The notes beneath the pieces were generated by a model, which was given only the letters and a program-made list of their open reading frames with translations, ran no database searches and was not told the origin of the DNA. DNA of 64,000 bases from Flavobacteriaceae bacterium UBA3611 (GTDB taxonomy: Bacteria > Bacteroidota > Bacteroidia > Flavobacteriales > Flavobacteriaceae). The stretch covers positions 500,269-564,268 of the forward strand of contig DFLU01000012.1 of the NCBI GenBank assembly GCA_002375495.1, read 5' to 3'. The translations under genes and the position numbers were made by a program. Positions 21,356 through 30,189 of this stretch are shown here, one piece after another; the first letter of the stretch is position 1; every line of letters begins with the position of its first letter.

Positions 21356-23860
21356 TTAAAGGGTAATTCTAAAACTTGCGTTGGGAGTGATGCCTAGGGC
21401 GGTTTGTTTGTTTTCTACCACTTCGTTTTCGGCATTGATTCTATAAAAACTTCCGATGGTGTTTGTTTGGTTAAGAATATTCCAAACCGAAGCTCCTGCC
21501 TCTGCTTTTGCATCGCCAATCTTGAATTGGTAGACCACCGAAGCATCCACCCGAAGATAGTCGTCGAAACGCTCTGCATTGGTAGGCCCAAAGTTGATGC
21601 TGCCATCTATTATTTCGTTACCAGTAACAGGTACGGTGGTGGGATTTCCTGAGCGCCAATTGAGTCCGGCGGCTAATTTTAACCCTTCGTACAAATAACT
21701 AGTCCCGAGCGTGAGGTTGTGGGGAATGTCGAAATTACTGGTAAACGGTTCTGGAGCAATAGTTTCAAAAGTGTATTCGCTTTGCATGAGGGAATAACTG
21801 AGCCAACATGAAAACTGCTGTATGTTTTTCCGAAGTAGGAAATCGGCACCCATAGACGTATAGCTGCCTTGGGTTTTGACAAACTCGAACTGATTTTGGA
21901 ATCCTTGTGCCTGTGTGGTAATTCCGTCTACATATTTGTAGTACATTTCGGCACTTACCAACCAACCACTGTTGCTAAAATTGATGCCTGCTGAAAACTG
22001 TTGGCTCATTAAAACTGGAATGGTATCATCGTTAGATAATTGCCAACGACGCTTTTCAATCCCTAAGAAATCATTCTGAAAATTCACCACTTGCGACGAG
22101 ATCTGATGCTTAAATTCGCCTGCTGCCTCTAAACTAAAATGGTCTAAAAATTTTTGTACAAAACTGAGACGTGGCTCTACAATCGATTTTTTAAATTTGT
22201 CAAGATAATTGTACCGTAGGCCTGCGGTGAAGGTGCGCTTTTCATCTTTAGACCGCACACGGTATTGCCCATAACCGCTGTGGGTTCGCACTACTTCGGA
22301 AATGAGCGTACGTACCAACGGTACATCTACATCATCGAGATTGGTAACTTTGGTTTCAATAAGTTCGTAGCCAAAAAGAAGGCTTTGATTGGGGTTTAGG
22401 GCAACGGTTGTACTTGTTTTTAAGCCCGTTTCTGAAACTATATTTTCCTGTAAAAAGCGTTGCTCGTCTAGAATATTAGCATTTATAGCCCGCAATGTGT
22501 AATCTGTCTCATAAATTTGAAAGGAACTTCGCCAACGGTCATTCCAATCTTTCTCATACCGAATGCCGGCACCCAAACTATTTTGAGCCACACTGCTTTC
22601 TCTAGAAGTTGGGTTCCCGTCTACAGTAACATTTTCGTTAAACTGAAGATTGTTGTTTATATAAAGAAAGTTCACCCGCAAACGGTCTGTTTCGCTAATA
22701 TCGTATAACCACCGCAGCGATGTATCGTAAAAATCGAATGTTCTATCTGAATTGACCACAGGCCCAGCATTGGCTTCTACCTCGGTATCCTGGGCAATTC
22801 GTGTGAAATAGGTTTCGTAGGTAGGTGTGGTTACGACGTCGTTCAACGATTTTCTACCTCCTATCTGAATAGACGATGCACTCCCCAGCGGTAGGTCTAA
22901 AAATACATTGGCATCGATCAGGTTTATACCGGCACTTACTTCAAGCGATTGGTTTACACGGTCTTCGGTATGCATCGTAATGCTGCCCGATACGCCATCG
23001 GTGGTAGTTGCAGCGGTCCCGTTTTTTTGGATTGTAACTGTTTGGGTGATTTGCGGATTGAAAGCAGAAATGAGGCCGAAGAAATGTCCCGTCTGATACA
23101 TTTTTATACCATCCCAGCGCACTAAATTCTGATCGTTTGTGCCGCCCCGAATATTGATGTTCGAAACGGTTTCATTAATACTTTGTACCCCAGGAAGTGC
23201 CTGAGCAGCTTGTAAAACATCGGTTTCTATTAGCCCGGGAAGTGTTGTGAATTTATCAAAATCGATTTGCAGCGCACCATTGTCTAATTTATTAATTCCT
23301 TGTACTAGATACGAAGTTATCAATACTTCAGAAAGCCCTTCCTCTTTAGTGTACAGTAAATACTCGTTACAAGTTTCAGCAAGAAAATGCGACGCAAGAA
23401 CCATACTGGTAGTATAAGAAACATGACGTAGCGTAATAAGTTCTTTTTTTGCTGAAACGGTTAAGGAAAAATAGCCGTTTTCATCGGTGATGGTAGAAGT
23501 TTTAATCCCTTCAATAGTGGCTAGCGGAATGCCTTCTAAGGTTGAAGCATCTTTTACATACCCACAAATGGTACGTGAGTCGCTAGTCTCTACCGAAACG
23601 AAGTTGCCAGATAAAATCGTGAATTCGAGTGCTGTTTGTGCTTCTAACTTGTTAAGTGCTTGTTGAAGGGATAACTCCTCGTCAGGTATGGTTACCTTAT
23701 AGGGCGCAACGGTGGCTTCGCTATAATTAAAGGTGTACCCGTGCTTGGCTCCTAATTGATTTAGGACTTGCTTTAAAGGAACAACCCCTTCTTGTGCCAT
23801 AGATGAAATGGCACAAGAAAAGAGTATTAAAACAAGTAAGACACTTTTAGATACGTTCAC
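21356..23860 (-). CDS. TonB-dependent receptor with STN and carboxypeptidase-regulatory domains
   Basis: This 834-residue outer-membrane receptor has a signal peptide (residues 1-22) and an STN domain (about 27-90, LKQVLNQLGAKHGYTFNYS). A CarboxypepD_reg-like domain follows (about 93-175, CGYVKDASTLEGIPLATI), then the plug (about 190-300, INIRGGTNDQNLVRWDGI) and a beta-barrel ending in NASFRITL. It is the last gene of a sigma factor/FecR/receptor operon and overlaps fecR by one base. This is the surface-signalling layout in which substrate binding releases the sigma factor. The ligand (siderophore, vitamin, peptide or glycan) cannot be read from sequence. Confidence 0.92.
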   Translation of the reverse strand: MNVSKSVLLVLILFSCAISSMAQEGVVPLKQVLNQLGAKHGYTFNYSEATVAPYKVTIPDEELSLQQALNKLEAQTALEFTILSGNFVSVETSDSRTICGYVKDASTLEGIPLATIEGIKTSTITDENGYFSLTVSAKKELITLRHVSYTTSMVLASHFLAETCNEYLLYTKEEGLSEVLITSYLVQGINKLDNGALQIDFDKFTTLPGLIETDVLQAAQALPGVQSINETVSNINIRGGTNDQNLVRWDGIKMYQTGHFFGLISAFNPQITQTVTIQKNGTAATTTDGVSGSITMHTEDRVNQSLEVSAGINLIDANVFLDLPLGSASSIQIGGRKSLNDVVTTPTYETYFTRIAQDTEVEANAGPVVNSDRTFDFYDTSLRWLYDISETDRLRVNFLYINNNLQFNENVTVDGNPTSRESSVAQNSLGAGIRYEKDWNDRWRSSFQIYETDYTLRAINANILDEQRFLQENIVSETGLKTSTTVALNPNQSLLFGYELIETKVTNLDDVDVPLVRTLISEVVRTHSGYGQYRVRSKDEKRTFTAGLRYNYLDKFKKSIVEPRLSFVQKFLDHFSLEAAGEFKHQISSQVVNFQNDFLGIEKRRWQLSNDDTIPVLMSQQFSAGINFSNSGWLVSAEMYYKYVDGITTQAQGFQNQFEFVKTQGSYTSMGADFLLRKNIQQFSCWLSYSLMQSEYTFETIAPEPFTSNFDIPHNLTLGTSYLYEGLKLAAGLNWRSGNPTTVPVTGNEIIDGSINFGPTNAERFDDYLRVDASVVYQFKIGDAKAEAGASVWNILNQTNTIGSFYRINAENEVVENKQTALGITPNASFRITL

Positions 23861-24762
23861 TAGTCTGATAAAATAACGATGTTATCACTTTCAATATTAT
23901 AGCGTAGGTCTAGGGGGGTGGTAATTGCTTTCAGGGCGCTTTCAAGATCATCATGTGTAAATCCGCCAGAGAACAGATCATTTTTCTTCGCGCCTTCATA
24001 GGTTACAGTGATGGCGTATTGGCGTTCTAATTCGTTGAGTACTTGGTGTAATGGTGCAGCATTAAACAAGCTCTTATTGTTGGTCCAACTGGGGTTGGAA
24101 TTGTCAATTTTTAAACTTTCTACCATTCCGTTGTGTATCCGAAAGCTGTCTCCTGCCAAAAGGGTGCGGATAATGGTATCTGCCGTTACTTGTACCCTGC
24201 CTTCAAAACAACTCACTTCAAAATAACTATTTCGTTGTTTAACGTTGAATTGCGTTCCTAAAACTGAAACCGTACCTGCTGAGGTTTCTACATCAAATTT
24301 TTTGCCCTTTGCCACTTTAAAATATGCTTCTCCGGTAAGCTGAAGGCTTCGTTTTTTACTCCAATTAGCTTCGTTATAGGTAATTTCCGAAGCAGCATTT
24401 AAGGTGACTTCAGAAGTATCAGGTAACGAAAAAGTGGTTTTTTCTGCTGCTAGGGTCTGTACCGTGGTTGATTGATTAAAAAAGAATCCATAATACACGG
24501 CAAAACCTAGAACGATAACGCTCGCAACTTGCAATAATGTACGTTTCCAAGAAATTTTCCTTACTGGATGCTGTTTTGCCTCGATTCGTTTTTCGAGCGC
24601 CTCAAAACTTGCAGGCGCATGAAATTGGGAGGCTTTAAAATGCGATGCATTGTCGATAATAGCCTTGTTCAGGGCCACGTCGTCAAGCTGCTCGAAGGCT
24701 TGCTGTTCTTCTTTGGTTAAATCGTTGTTCAACCATTTTTGTATTAAGTAGTCTTTTTCCAT
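23860..24762 (-). CDS. FecR-family anti-sigma factor
   Basis: This 300-residue inner-membrane protein has a cytoplasmic N-terminal region (KEEQQAFEQLDD) and one transmembrane helix (about 79-96). The FecR domain is periplasmic (TSAGTVSVLGTQFNVKQRN), and a C-terminal DUF4974-type domain runs from about 225 to 300. It transmits a signal from the TonB receptor to the ECF sigma factor. It lies 46 nt downstream of the sigma gene, and its stop overlaps the receptor start by one base. Confidence 0.93.
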   Translation of the reverse strand: MEKDYLIQKWLNNDLTKEEQQAFEQLDDVALNKAIIDNASHFKASQFHAPASFEALEKRIEAKQHPVRKISWKRTLLQVASVIVLGFAVYYGFFFNQSTTVQTLAAEKTTFSLPDTSEVTLNAASEITYNEANWSKKRSLQLTGEAYFKVAKGKKFDVETSAGTVSVLGTQFNVKQRNSYFEVSCFEGRVQVTADTIIRTLLAGDSFRIHNGMVESLKIDNSNPSWTNNKSLFNAAPLHQVLNELERQYAITVTYEGAKKNDLFSGGFTHDDLESALKAITTPLDLRYNIESDNIVILSD

Positions 24763-24808
24763 ACCTACGGTTTCACCTATATAACAATCAAGTTTATAAA
24801 ACTCCCGA

Positions 24809-25333
24809 CTATTTTATATTAAAATTTTTAAGTTGGCTTTTTAATGCGTCAAAGGCGCTGTAAATTCGGTATTCTACCACTTTTTGAGTCACCCCGAGTA
24901 ATTCGGCAATTTCACGGTGCTTTTTTCCTTCAATCTTGCTCAAGCTGAATGCTACCCGTTGTTCTTCAGTAAGATTTTGCAGTGCAATTTGGTACTGTTG
25001 TAAAAACTCATCTTTTTGGAGTAAAAACTCAGGCGATTCGTGGGTGTAGTCTTTGGCGGGCAATTTTTGGTATTTCAGGACCACCTTTTGGTGTTTTATT
25101 TCATTCAACATTTTGTTGTTTGCCACGGTAAAAAGAAACGACTTGGCTTTGGCAGGGGTCACTTTTTTACAAGCTTCCCAAAGGCTTACAAAAGCTTCTT
25201 GCATGGTGTCGTTGGCATCGGCTCCAGCTCCGTACTTATAGTATAAAAAGTCGTGTAAACTCTGCGAATACTTTTCGTAGAGTTTCGAAAATATATGCTT
25301 TTCGCAAACGTTTGAATGTAAATTTTTAGACAC
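24809..25333 (-). CDS. ECF RNA polymerase sigma factor
   Basis: This sigma-70 family ECF factor has region 2 (FSKLYEKYSQSLHDFLYYKYG and DTMQEAFVSLWE) and region 4 (LTEEQRVAFSLSKIEGKKHREIAELLGVTQKVVEYRIYSAFDALKS). An ATG start is lacking. The first possible TTG (25354) overlaps the -7 octamer TAGCTTTG at 25352-25359, so I prefer GTG 25333, giving 174 residues and a leader of about 15 nt. It heads the operon with FecR and the TonB receptor. Its target promoters are unknown. Confidence 0.88.
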   Translation of the reverse strand: MSKNLHSNVCEKHIFSKLYEKYSQSLHDFLYYKYGAGADANDTMQEAFVSLWEACKKVTPAKAKSFLFTVANNKMLNEIKHQKVVLKYQKLPAKDYTHESPEFLLQKDEFLQQYQIALQNLTEEQRVAFSLSKIEGKKHREIAELLGVTQKVVEYRIYSAFDALKSQLKNFNIK

Positions 25334-25351
25334 TTGTGAAATTGTTTGGGG

Positions 25352-25359
25352 CAAAGCTA
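25352..25359 (-). promoter_or_regulatory. -7 element of the sigma-fecR-receptor operon
   Basis: The minus strand reads TAGCTTTG, matching TAnnTTTG and identical to the fnr-like gene's element. It decides the start codon of the sigma factor. Confidence 0.55.
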
Positions 25360-25439
25360 CAAATAAAAAAAACAGATTTTTTTCAGGAGATTTTCAACAT
25401 GAGTTGTTCTATAAGTGAATAACCGAAAAATAAAAAACT

Positions 25440-27221
25440 ATGAAATCACTAAACAAAAAAATACTACTCATCCTAATGGTGACCCTCACCTTATTTTCCT
25501 GCCGGAAGGAAGAAATGGAAATAATTGAAACTCCCGAAGAGGAGGTTTTGGCATCTAATGTAGCCGACCTGCTTTTACGAACCACAACAAACGACGGTTC
25601 TTACGATAATATTTTAGACGGAGCGAGCTGTTTTAACATAAAACTGCCCATTACCGTTTTTGCCAATGGAATAGAAGTTCTCATAGAAACGAGAGACGAT
25701 ATTCAAATTGTAGAAGATATTTTCGACGAATTTACAGACGATGTCGATACACTAGAATTTCAATTTCCTATTACCATTGTAAAAGCAGATTATTCTGAAA
25801 TGGTAATCAATAGCCAAGGAGAGCTCAACGCGGCAGCCGCGCAATGTGGCAGTGGTGCAGATGATGATATTGAATGTATCGATATTCAATACCCTATTAC
25901 GGCTTCAGTATTCAACCAAAGTAATGAACTTATTGAAACCGTAGTGATTAATAGCGACGCAGAACTCTATAACTTTTTAGAAAATATAGATTCAAACACC
26001 TTGGTCACCTTTAACTTCCCGATTACTGTCATCTTGTTTGACGGTACCACCATTACCATTAATAACTTCCTAGAATTAGCCACTGCTATTAACGATGCAG
26101 CCGATTCTTGTGATGAAGATGATAATAACGACCCCAATGATGACGATTGTAACAATTGTACTACCCAGCAGTTAGAAGATGTGCTTACGGGATGTACCGA
26201 TTGGATGGTCGATAAATTAGAGCGGGACGATAACGATCTAGAAGATATTTATGTAGGTTATACGTTCAATTTCGATGCGAACGGAAACCTTACGGTGACC
26301 AATGCCGGAACAGATGTGAACGGAACATGGTCTGCCACAGGAAGCGGTAACAATATTGATGTTGTTATTAACGTACCAAGCTTACCAGATTTTAATGATA
26401 CCTGGAACCTACACGAAATTGAGCAACAACCCGGAGAAAGCAAAGTAGATTTACGCTTGGGTGATGACCGCTTGCGATTTGAAAGCGATTGCTCTGGTGG
26501 CTCAGGTGGTGGCGGAGTGAATGATGCCCAATTGGTGGCAGCGCTCACCACAGGAGACTGGTACGTGACGTACTTTTTCGACGATGTAGATGAAACGGGC
26601 GATTTTGCAGACTATGTCTTCAATTTTGCTACCAACAATACGGCAACTGCTACCGATGGCGCAAACATCACAGACGGTACCTGGTCTACTTCGGCAGGAG
26701 ATGAAACTGAATTAGAGCTGAATCTTAACTTCGGTGTTATCGATCCGCTAGACGAGTTGGCCGAAGATTGGGATGTGCTTGAAGTTACCAACGATATCAT
26801 TCGACTGAAAGATATAAGCGGTGGTGACGGCTCTGTAGATTTCCTCACTTTTGAACGTGAACCTTTTGGCGGAGGTGGCGGTGGAGGTACTGCAAATCTT
26901 GAAACTATTTTACAAGATGGAACTTGGTTTGTAGCACTCTACACAGACGATGGAGATGATGAGACGGGCGACTATAACGGCTATGATATTGACTTTATGA
27001 ACAGCGGGACGGTAGTTGCATCAAACGGAAGCAATACCAATAACGGTACATGGCAAGTCTTGAATAGCGGAAATAAACTAGACCTCAACTTTACGGGCGT
27101 GCCGTTCGATGAATTCACAGACGATTGGGATGTGATCATGGTTACCGAAACCAGAGTTGAACTTCGCGATGTAAGTGGCGGGAATGGTGGCACCGATGTC
27201 TTAATCTTTGAAAAACAATAA
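25440..27221 (+). CDS. large acidic lipoprotein built from two repeat families, function unknown
   Basis: This is a 593-residue lipoprotein (lipobox LFSC, Cys21). The N-terminal half has four units about 40-43 residues apart, each with a PIT core (LPITVF near 67, FPITIV near 107, YPITAS near 150, FPITVI near 192). After a DDDCNNC linker (about 230-240), three units of about 105-110 residues follow (about 245-350, 363-475, 486-593). Their pattern is W-x-V, an acidic stretch, F-x-F, GTW, DDWDV and L-x-D-x-SGGxGxxDxLxFE. They look like lipocalin-like beta modules. The sequence is very rich in Asp. It is divergent from the ECF sigma operon and is followed by a one-module paralogue. No known function is recognised. 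Confidence 0.85.
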   Translation: MKSLNKKILLILMVTLTLFSCRKEEMEIIETPEEEVLASNVADLLLRTTTNDGSYDNILDGASCFNIKLPITVFANGIEVLIETRDDIQIVEDIFDEFTDDVDTLEFQFPITIVKADYSEMVINSQGELNAAAAQCGSGADDDIECIDIQYPITASVFNQSNELIETVVINSDAELYNFLENIDSNTLVTFNFPITVILFDGTTITINNFLELATAINDAADSCDEDDNNDPNDDDCNNCTTQQLEDVLTGCTDWMVDKLERDDNDLEDIYVGYTFNFDANGNLTVTNAGTDVNGTWSATGSGNNIDVVINVPSLPDFNDTWNLHEIEQQPGESKVDLRLGDDRLRFESDCSGGSGGGGVNDAQLVAALTTGDWYVTYFFDDVDETGDFADYVFNFATNNTATATDGANITDGTWSTSAGDETELELNLNFGVIDPLDELAEDWDVLEVTNDIIRLKDISGGDGSVDFLTFEREPFGGGGGGGTANLETILQDGTWFVALYTDDGDDETGDYNGYDIDFMNSGTVVASNGSNTNNGTWQVLNSGNKLDLNFTGVPFDEFTDDWDVIMVTETRVELRDVSGGNGGTDVLIFEKQ

Positions 27222-27394
27222 TTTGGTTGGTTAGTTATGCCAGTCGTAAATGGCTCCTAAAGATCAATTTGCTGCAGAGACTTAACAGTCCCCACGAGTT
27301 AAAGAGCGGCACTATGAAAAGGAAACAGGAAGCTGTACGCGGCTGGCAATAGCCAAATAGCACATAATTTAGAAACAATAAATAAAACATACAT

Positions 27395-27883
27395 ATGAAA
27401 AATACCTTTTTAAAAATAGCAACCATTCTCTGTATAAGCCTTGCCGTTGTGGCCTGTTCTAAAGACGATGACAGCAACGCTAATGACAATACAACTAGCG
27501 CAGACCAAGTGCGTGAAATTGCTGTAGATGGAACGTGGACAGTCACCTACTTTTTTGATACAGACGAAGAGGAAACATCAAACTTTACGGGCTACGTATT
27601 TACCTTTGGAAGCGATGGAACCCTAACGGCAGTGAATGGCAGCAATACCGTAACTGGCAGTTGGGCCGTGCAGGATGACAGTAGTAACTCTTCTAGTGAT
27701 GACGACGGAAATTCTACAGACGATGATGATTTTATAATTACATTCCCAGTGCCAGACACCAACGATTTTGAAGATTTAAATGACGATTGGGATATTGTCT
27801 CCGTGAGTGCGAATAAAATTGAACTTACCGATGTTAGTGGTGGAAATGGAGGCACCGATTTCCTGACTTTTGAGAAAAATTAA
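27395..27883 (+). CDS. small acidic lipoprotein, one-module paralogue of the upstream gene
   Basis: This 162-residue lipoprotein (lipobox VVAC, Cys21) has a Ser/Asp-rich linker. A single module with GTWTVTYFFDTDEEETSNF, GSDGTLTAVNGSNTVTGSW and DDWDIVSVSANKIELTD-SGGNGGTDFL matches the C-terminal modules of the 593-residue protein. It contains an extra acidic insert (DDDGNSTDDDD) between strands. Tandem position indicates origin by duplication. The 173-nt gap before it shows nothing I can name. Confidence 0.85.
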   Translation: MKNTFLKIATILCISLAVVACSKDDDSNANDNTTSADQVREIAVDGTWTVTYFFDTDEEETSNFTGYVFTFGSDGTLTAVNGSNTVTGSWAVQDDSSNSSSDDDGNSTDDDDFIITFPVPDTNDFEDLNDDWDIVSVSANKIELTDVSGGNGGTDFLTFEKN

Positions 27884-27910
27884 CCTACTTATTTGAATAG
27901 CCTTCAAAGA

Positions 27911-27943
27911 AAAAACTCCATTCTGATGTCTGGAGTTTTTTTC
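27911..27943. terminator. bidirectional terminator between convergent genes
   Basis: The inverted repeat AAAAACTCCA (27911-27920)/TGGAGTTTTT (27931-27940) is followed by a T-run on the plus strand and flanked by an A-run on the left. It serves both the lipoprotein and the convergent T9SS cargo gene. Confidence 0.75.
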
Positions 27944-27962
27944 GTTTAAATTAGAGTAATCT

Positions 27963-29057
27963 TTACTTTTTAATCAACTTTTGAATGCTTCTTTGTTGGC
28001 TAGAAACAACTTCCACAAAATAAACTCCTGCACTTAAAGATGATATATCAATAGTGTTGGTCTGGTTTTTTTGAGATAGTATTCGGTTGCCCAGCACGTT
28101 GTACAGATGTACTTGATCTACTGAAATTTCAGTTTGAATGGTCACCCTATCGGTTGCAGGGTTGGGCGTAATTGATATATCGAATGCAATGAATTCTGGT
28201 ATGTTCAAATTTACGGGGCTTTCACCGTACACAGCATAATTTCCGTCTCTTGATAAATAGAAAATAGCGCCTTCGCTAGGTTCTATAAATAAATAACTGA
28301 ATGTCTGCGGGACATTTCCGAAGAGAAAATCACGGTAAAATGCTTCATAATCTGTTTGCACTTGGTTTTGACACGAATCTCCACCAATGGTGGTATCTGT
28401 AATAGTGACTACTCGCTCATTGCTAACAAAGGTGTTGGTTCCATTAAAATTAGTACAGCCTGTATTGCCTGAAAATATAGCTACACTAGGGTCGAAGGTT
28501 TGTTCAAAAGAAATCGACGGATTAAAAAATGGTTGATCTGCAGGAACATTTATATCTACATCATCTATGATAAGGCGCTGTAAATAATAGGTCTTAAAAA
28601 CGTATTGCCGTAATAGCTCACTGTGGTAGATGACCGTATTGCCATCATTATCCATAATGGTTAATCGCTTTATGTTATTTCCAAGGTCAGTAATTGTATA
28701 TTCAAAACCAACAGCATTCTGGTAAAAGAACTGAAAATACAGCAACTCAAAAGATTGACTATTCGAATTTAGGCACCCACCCAAGGTCTGCGTAAGATCA
28801 GAAAGCGTAAACGTATCTGTACCCGAAAAAGCAATTTCACCACTTTGTGTGTTGCAGACGTCGGTCTTAAAACTCTCTACTCCACTTGGAGTTATAATTA
28901 AGCTAACCAATTCTACTTCAGAATCTGAAGGAGGGATAAACGTCTCTCCGTCAATTATAATTTCTGTAAGCTGCCAATTGCCAAGAAGGTCTGGATCTTG
29001 TGCCATTAGTGCGCTCGAAAAAAGTAACGCCATCCCTAAAAGTAATTTTTGTACCAT
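27963..29057 (-). CDS. secreted protein with T9SS type A sorting domain (META-like modules)
   Basis: This 364-residue protein has a Sec signal peptide (residues 1-19) and two beta-rich modules. The modules start GNWQLTEIIIDGE and TYYLQRLIIDDVDI. They contain paired cysteines, and SGNTGCTNFNGT resembles the META/HslJ pattern. The C-terminal 75 residues are a type A sorting domain (SITPNPATDRVTI ... LYNVLGN ... LSAGVYFVEV ... KLIKK). It is therefore exported and attached to the surface by the type IX system. The function is unknown. Confidence 0.85.
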   Translation of the reverse strand: MVQKLLLGMALLFSSALMAQDPDLLGNWQLTEIIIDGETFIPPSDSEVELVSLIITPSGVESFKTDVCNTQSGEIAFSGTDTFTLSDLTQTLGGCLNSNSQSFELLYFQFFYQNAVGFEYTITDLGNNIKRLTIMDNDGNTVIYHSELLRQYVFKTYYLQRLIIDDVDINVPADQPFFNPSISFEQTFDPSVAIFSGNTGCTNFNGTNTFVSNERVVTITDTTIGGDSCQNQVQTDYEAFYRDFLFGNVPQTFSYLFIEPSEGAIFYLSRDGNYAVYGESPVNLNIPEFIAFDISITPNPATDRVTIQTEISVDQVHLYNVLGNRILSQKNQTNTIDISSLSAGVYFVEVVSSQQRSIQKLIKK

Positions 29058-29065
29058 CTCTCCTG

Positions 29066-29073
29066 TAAATTTG
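29066..29073 (+). promoter_or_regulatory. -7 element of the HupE-like gene
   Basis: TAAATTTG matches TAnnTTTG and gives a leader of about 28 nt before ATG 29105. Confidence 0.45.
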
Positions 29074-29104
29074 ATTTATTTTAAATTTACAAAAAAATTC
29101 TCCA

Positions 29105-29677
29105 ATGTCAGATTTTTGGCTGTATATCAAACTGGGCTTAGAGCATGTGCTAGACTGGAACGCCTACGACCACACCCTGTTTATCATTGCACTGTGTGCT
29201 AGCCACACGTTTAAAACGTGGCGGCGTATGTTGTTGCACGTTACTTTTTTTACGCTCGGACACAGTGTGAGTTTGGCGTTGGCAACCTATAAAGTGGTTT
29301 CGGTGCCCAGTGAATATATCGAGTTTTTGATTCCGGTTACCATCTTGGCTACGGCTGTGCTTTCTATTGTAAATGCCCTTAGGGGAAACCTTCAAAACGC
29401 GAGCATCTATTTTAGTGTGCTAACTTTTTTCTTCGGAATTATTCACGGTTTCGGATTTGCAGGGTATTTCAACATGATCAACCAAGGGAACGTACTGGTA
29501 CATTTGCTGGAATTTGCACTCGGTATTGAAATCGCACAAGTCATCATTGCGCTTGTCGTAGTGCTCTTGGGATATATTGTACAACAGTTTCTAAAACAGC
29601 GCTATTGGGTGATGGGTATTTCGGGGTTGGTACTTATTTTGGCCATTCCCATGTTGATTGAAAATTGGATTTTCTAA
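29105..29677 (+). CDS. HupE/UreJ-family membrane protein
   Basis: This 190-residue protein has about six helices. It has the family pattern LGLEHVLDWNAYDHTLFIIALCA at the start, HVTFFTLGHSVSLALA in helix 3 and FGIIHGFGFAGYF in helix 5. The histidines in these motifs are typical of HupE/UreJ metal permeases that move nickel or cobalt. No hydrogenase or urease gene is in the window, so the metal is open. Confidence 0.85.
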   Translation: MSDFWLYIKLGLEHVLDWNAYDHTLFIIALCASHTFKTWRRMLLHVTFFTLGHSVSLALATYKVVSVPSEYIEFLIPVTILATAVLSIVNALRGNLQNASIYFSVLTFFFGIIHGFGFAGYFNMINQGNVLVHLLEFALGIEIAQVIIALVVVLLGYIVQQFLKQRYWVMGISGLVLILAIPMLIENWIF

Positions 29678-29756
29678 CAACAACTGTAACTTTCAGTAAT
29701 ATTTAACAACCAATGTTTTACCAAGTTCTAAGTTCCCCATACATTCGCTTAAGATA

Positions 29757-30188
29757 ATGAAAGCAAGCAAGCAAAGACAGTACGATATCGCTTACCTACG
29801 CATGGCGCAAGAATGGAGTAAACTTTCATATTGCAAGCGCAAGCAAGTTGGCGCGCTTATTGTAAGAGATAAAATGATTATCAGCGACGGATACAACGGT
29901 ACTCCCAGCGGATTCGAGAACATTTGCGAAGATGATGAAGGGTATACCAAATGGTACGTGTTGCATGCAGAAGCCAATGCGATTTCAAAAGTGGCATCGT
30001 CTACACAATCGTGCAAAGGCGCAACACTTTATATCACAATGTCGCCTTGCCAACAGTGCAGCAAATTAATACACCAGGCTGGAATTAAAAGGTTGGTGTA
30101 CTTTCAGGAATATAAAGACAACTCTGGCGTAAAATTTTTAGAGAAAGCTGGCGTTAACATAACACATATCAAAGATTTGAATCTATAA
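29757..30188 (+). CDS. deoxycytidylate (dCMP) deaminase
   Basis: This 143-residue zinc-dependent deaminase has H70-A-E (LHAEANAI) and the PCQQC motif about 28 residues later as zinc ligands. The N-terminal AQEWSKLSYCKRKQVGALIV and GYNGTPSGFENICED segments are typical of dCMP deaminase rather than cytidine deaminase. It makes dUMP for thymidylate synthesis. The next gene starts one base after its stop, so it forms an operon with the S41 protease. Confidence 0.9.
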   Translation: MKASKQRQYDIAYLRMAQEWSKLSYCKRKQVGALIVRDKMIISDGYNGTPSGFENICEDDEGYTKWYVLHAEANAISKVASSTQSCKGATLYITMSPCQQCSKLIHQAGIKRLVYFQEYKDNSGVKFLEKAGVNITHIKDLNL

Positions 30189-30189
30189 C

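Noticed and set aside
27235..27546. 103-residue minus-strand frame over the gap between the two acidic lipoproteins
   Set aside because: It runs into the coding region of the second lipoprotein and has no recognisable motif.
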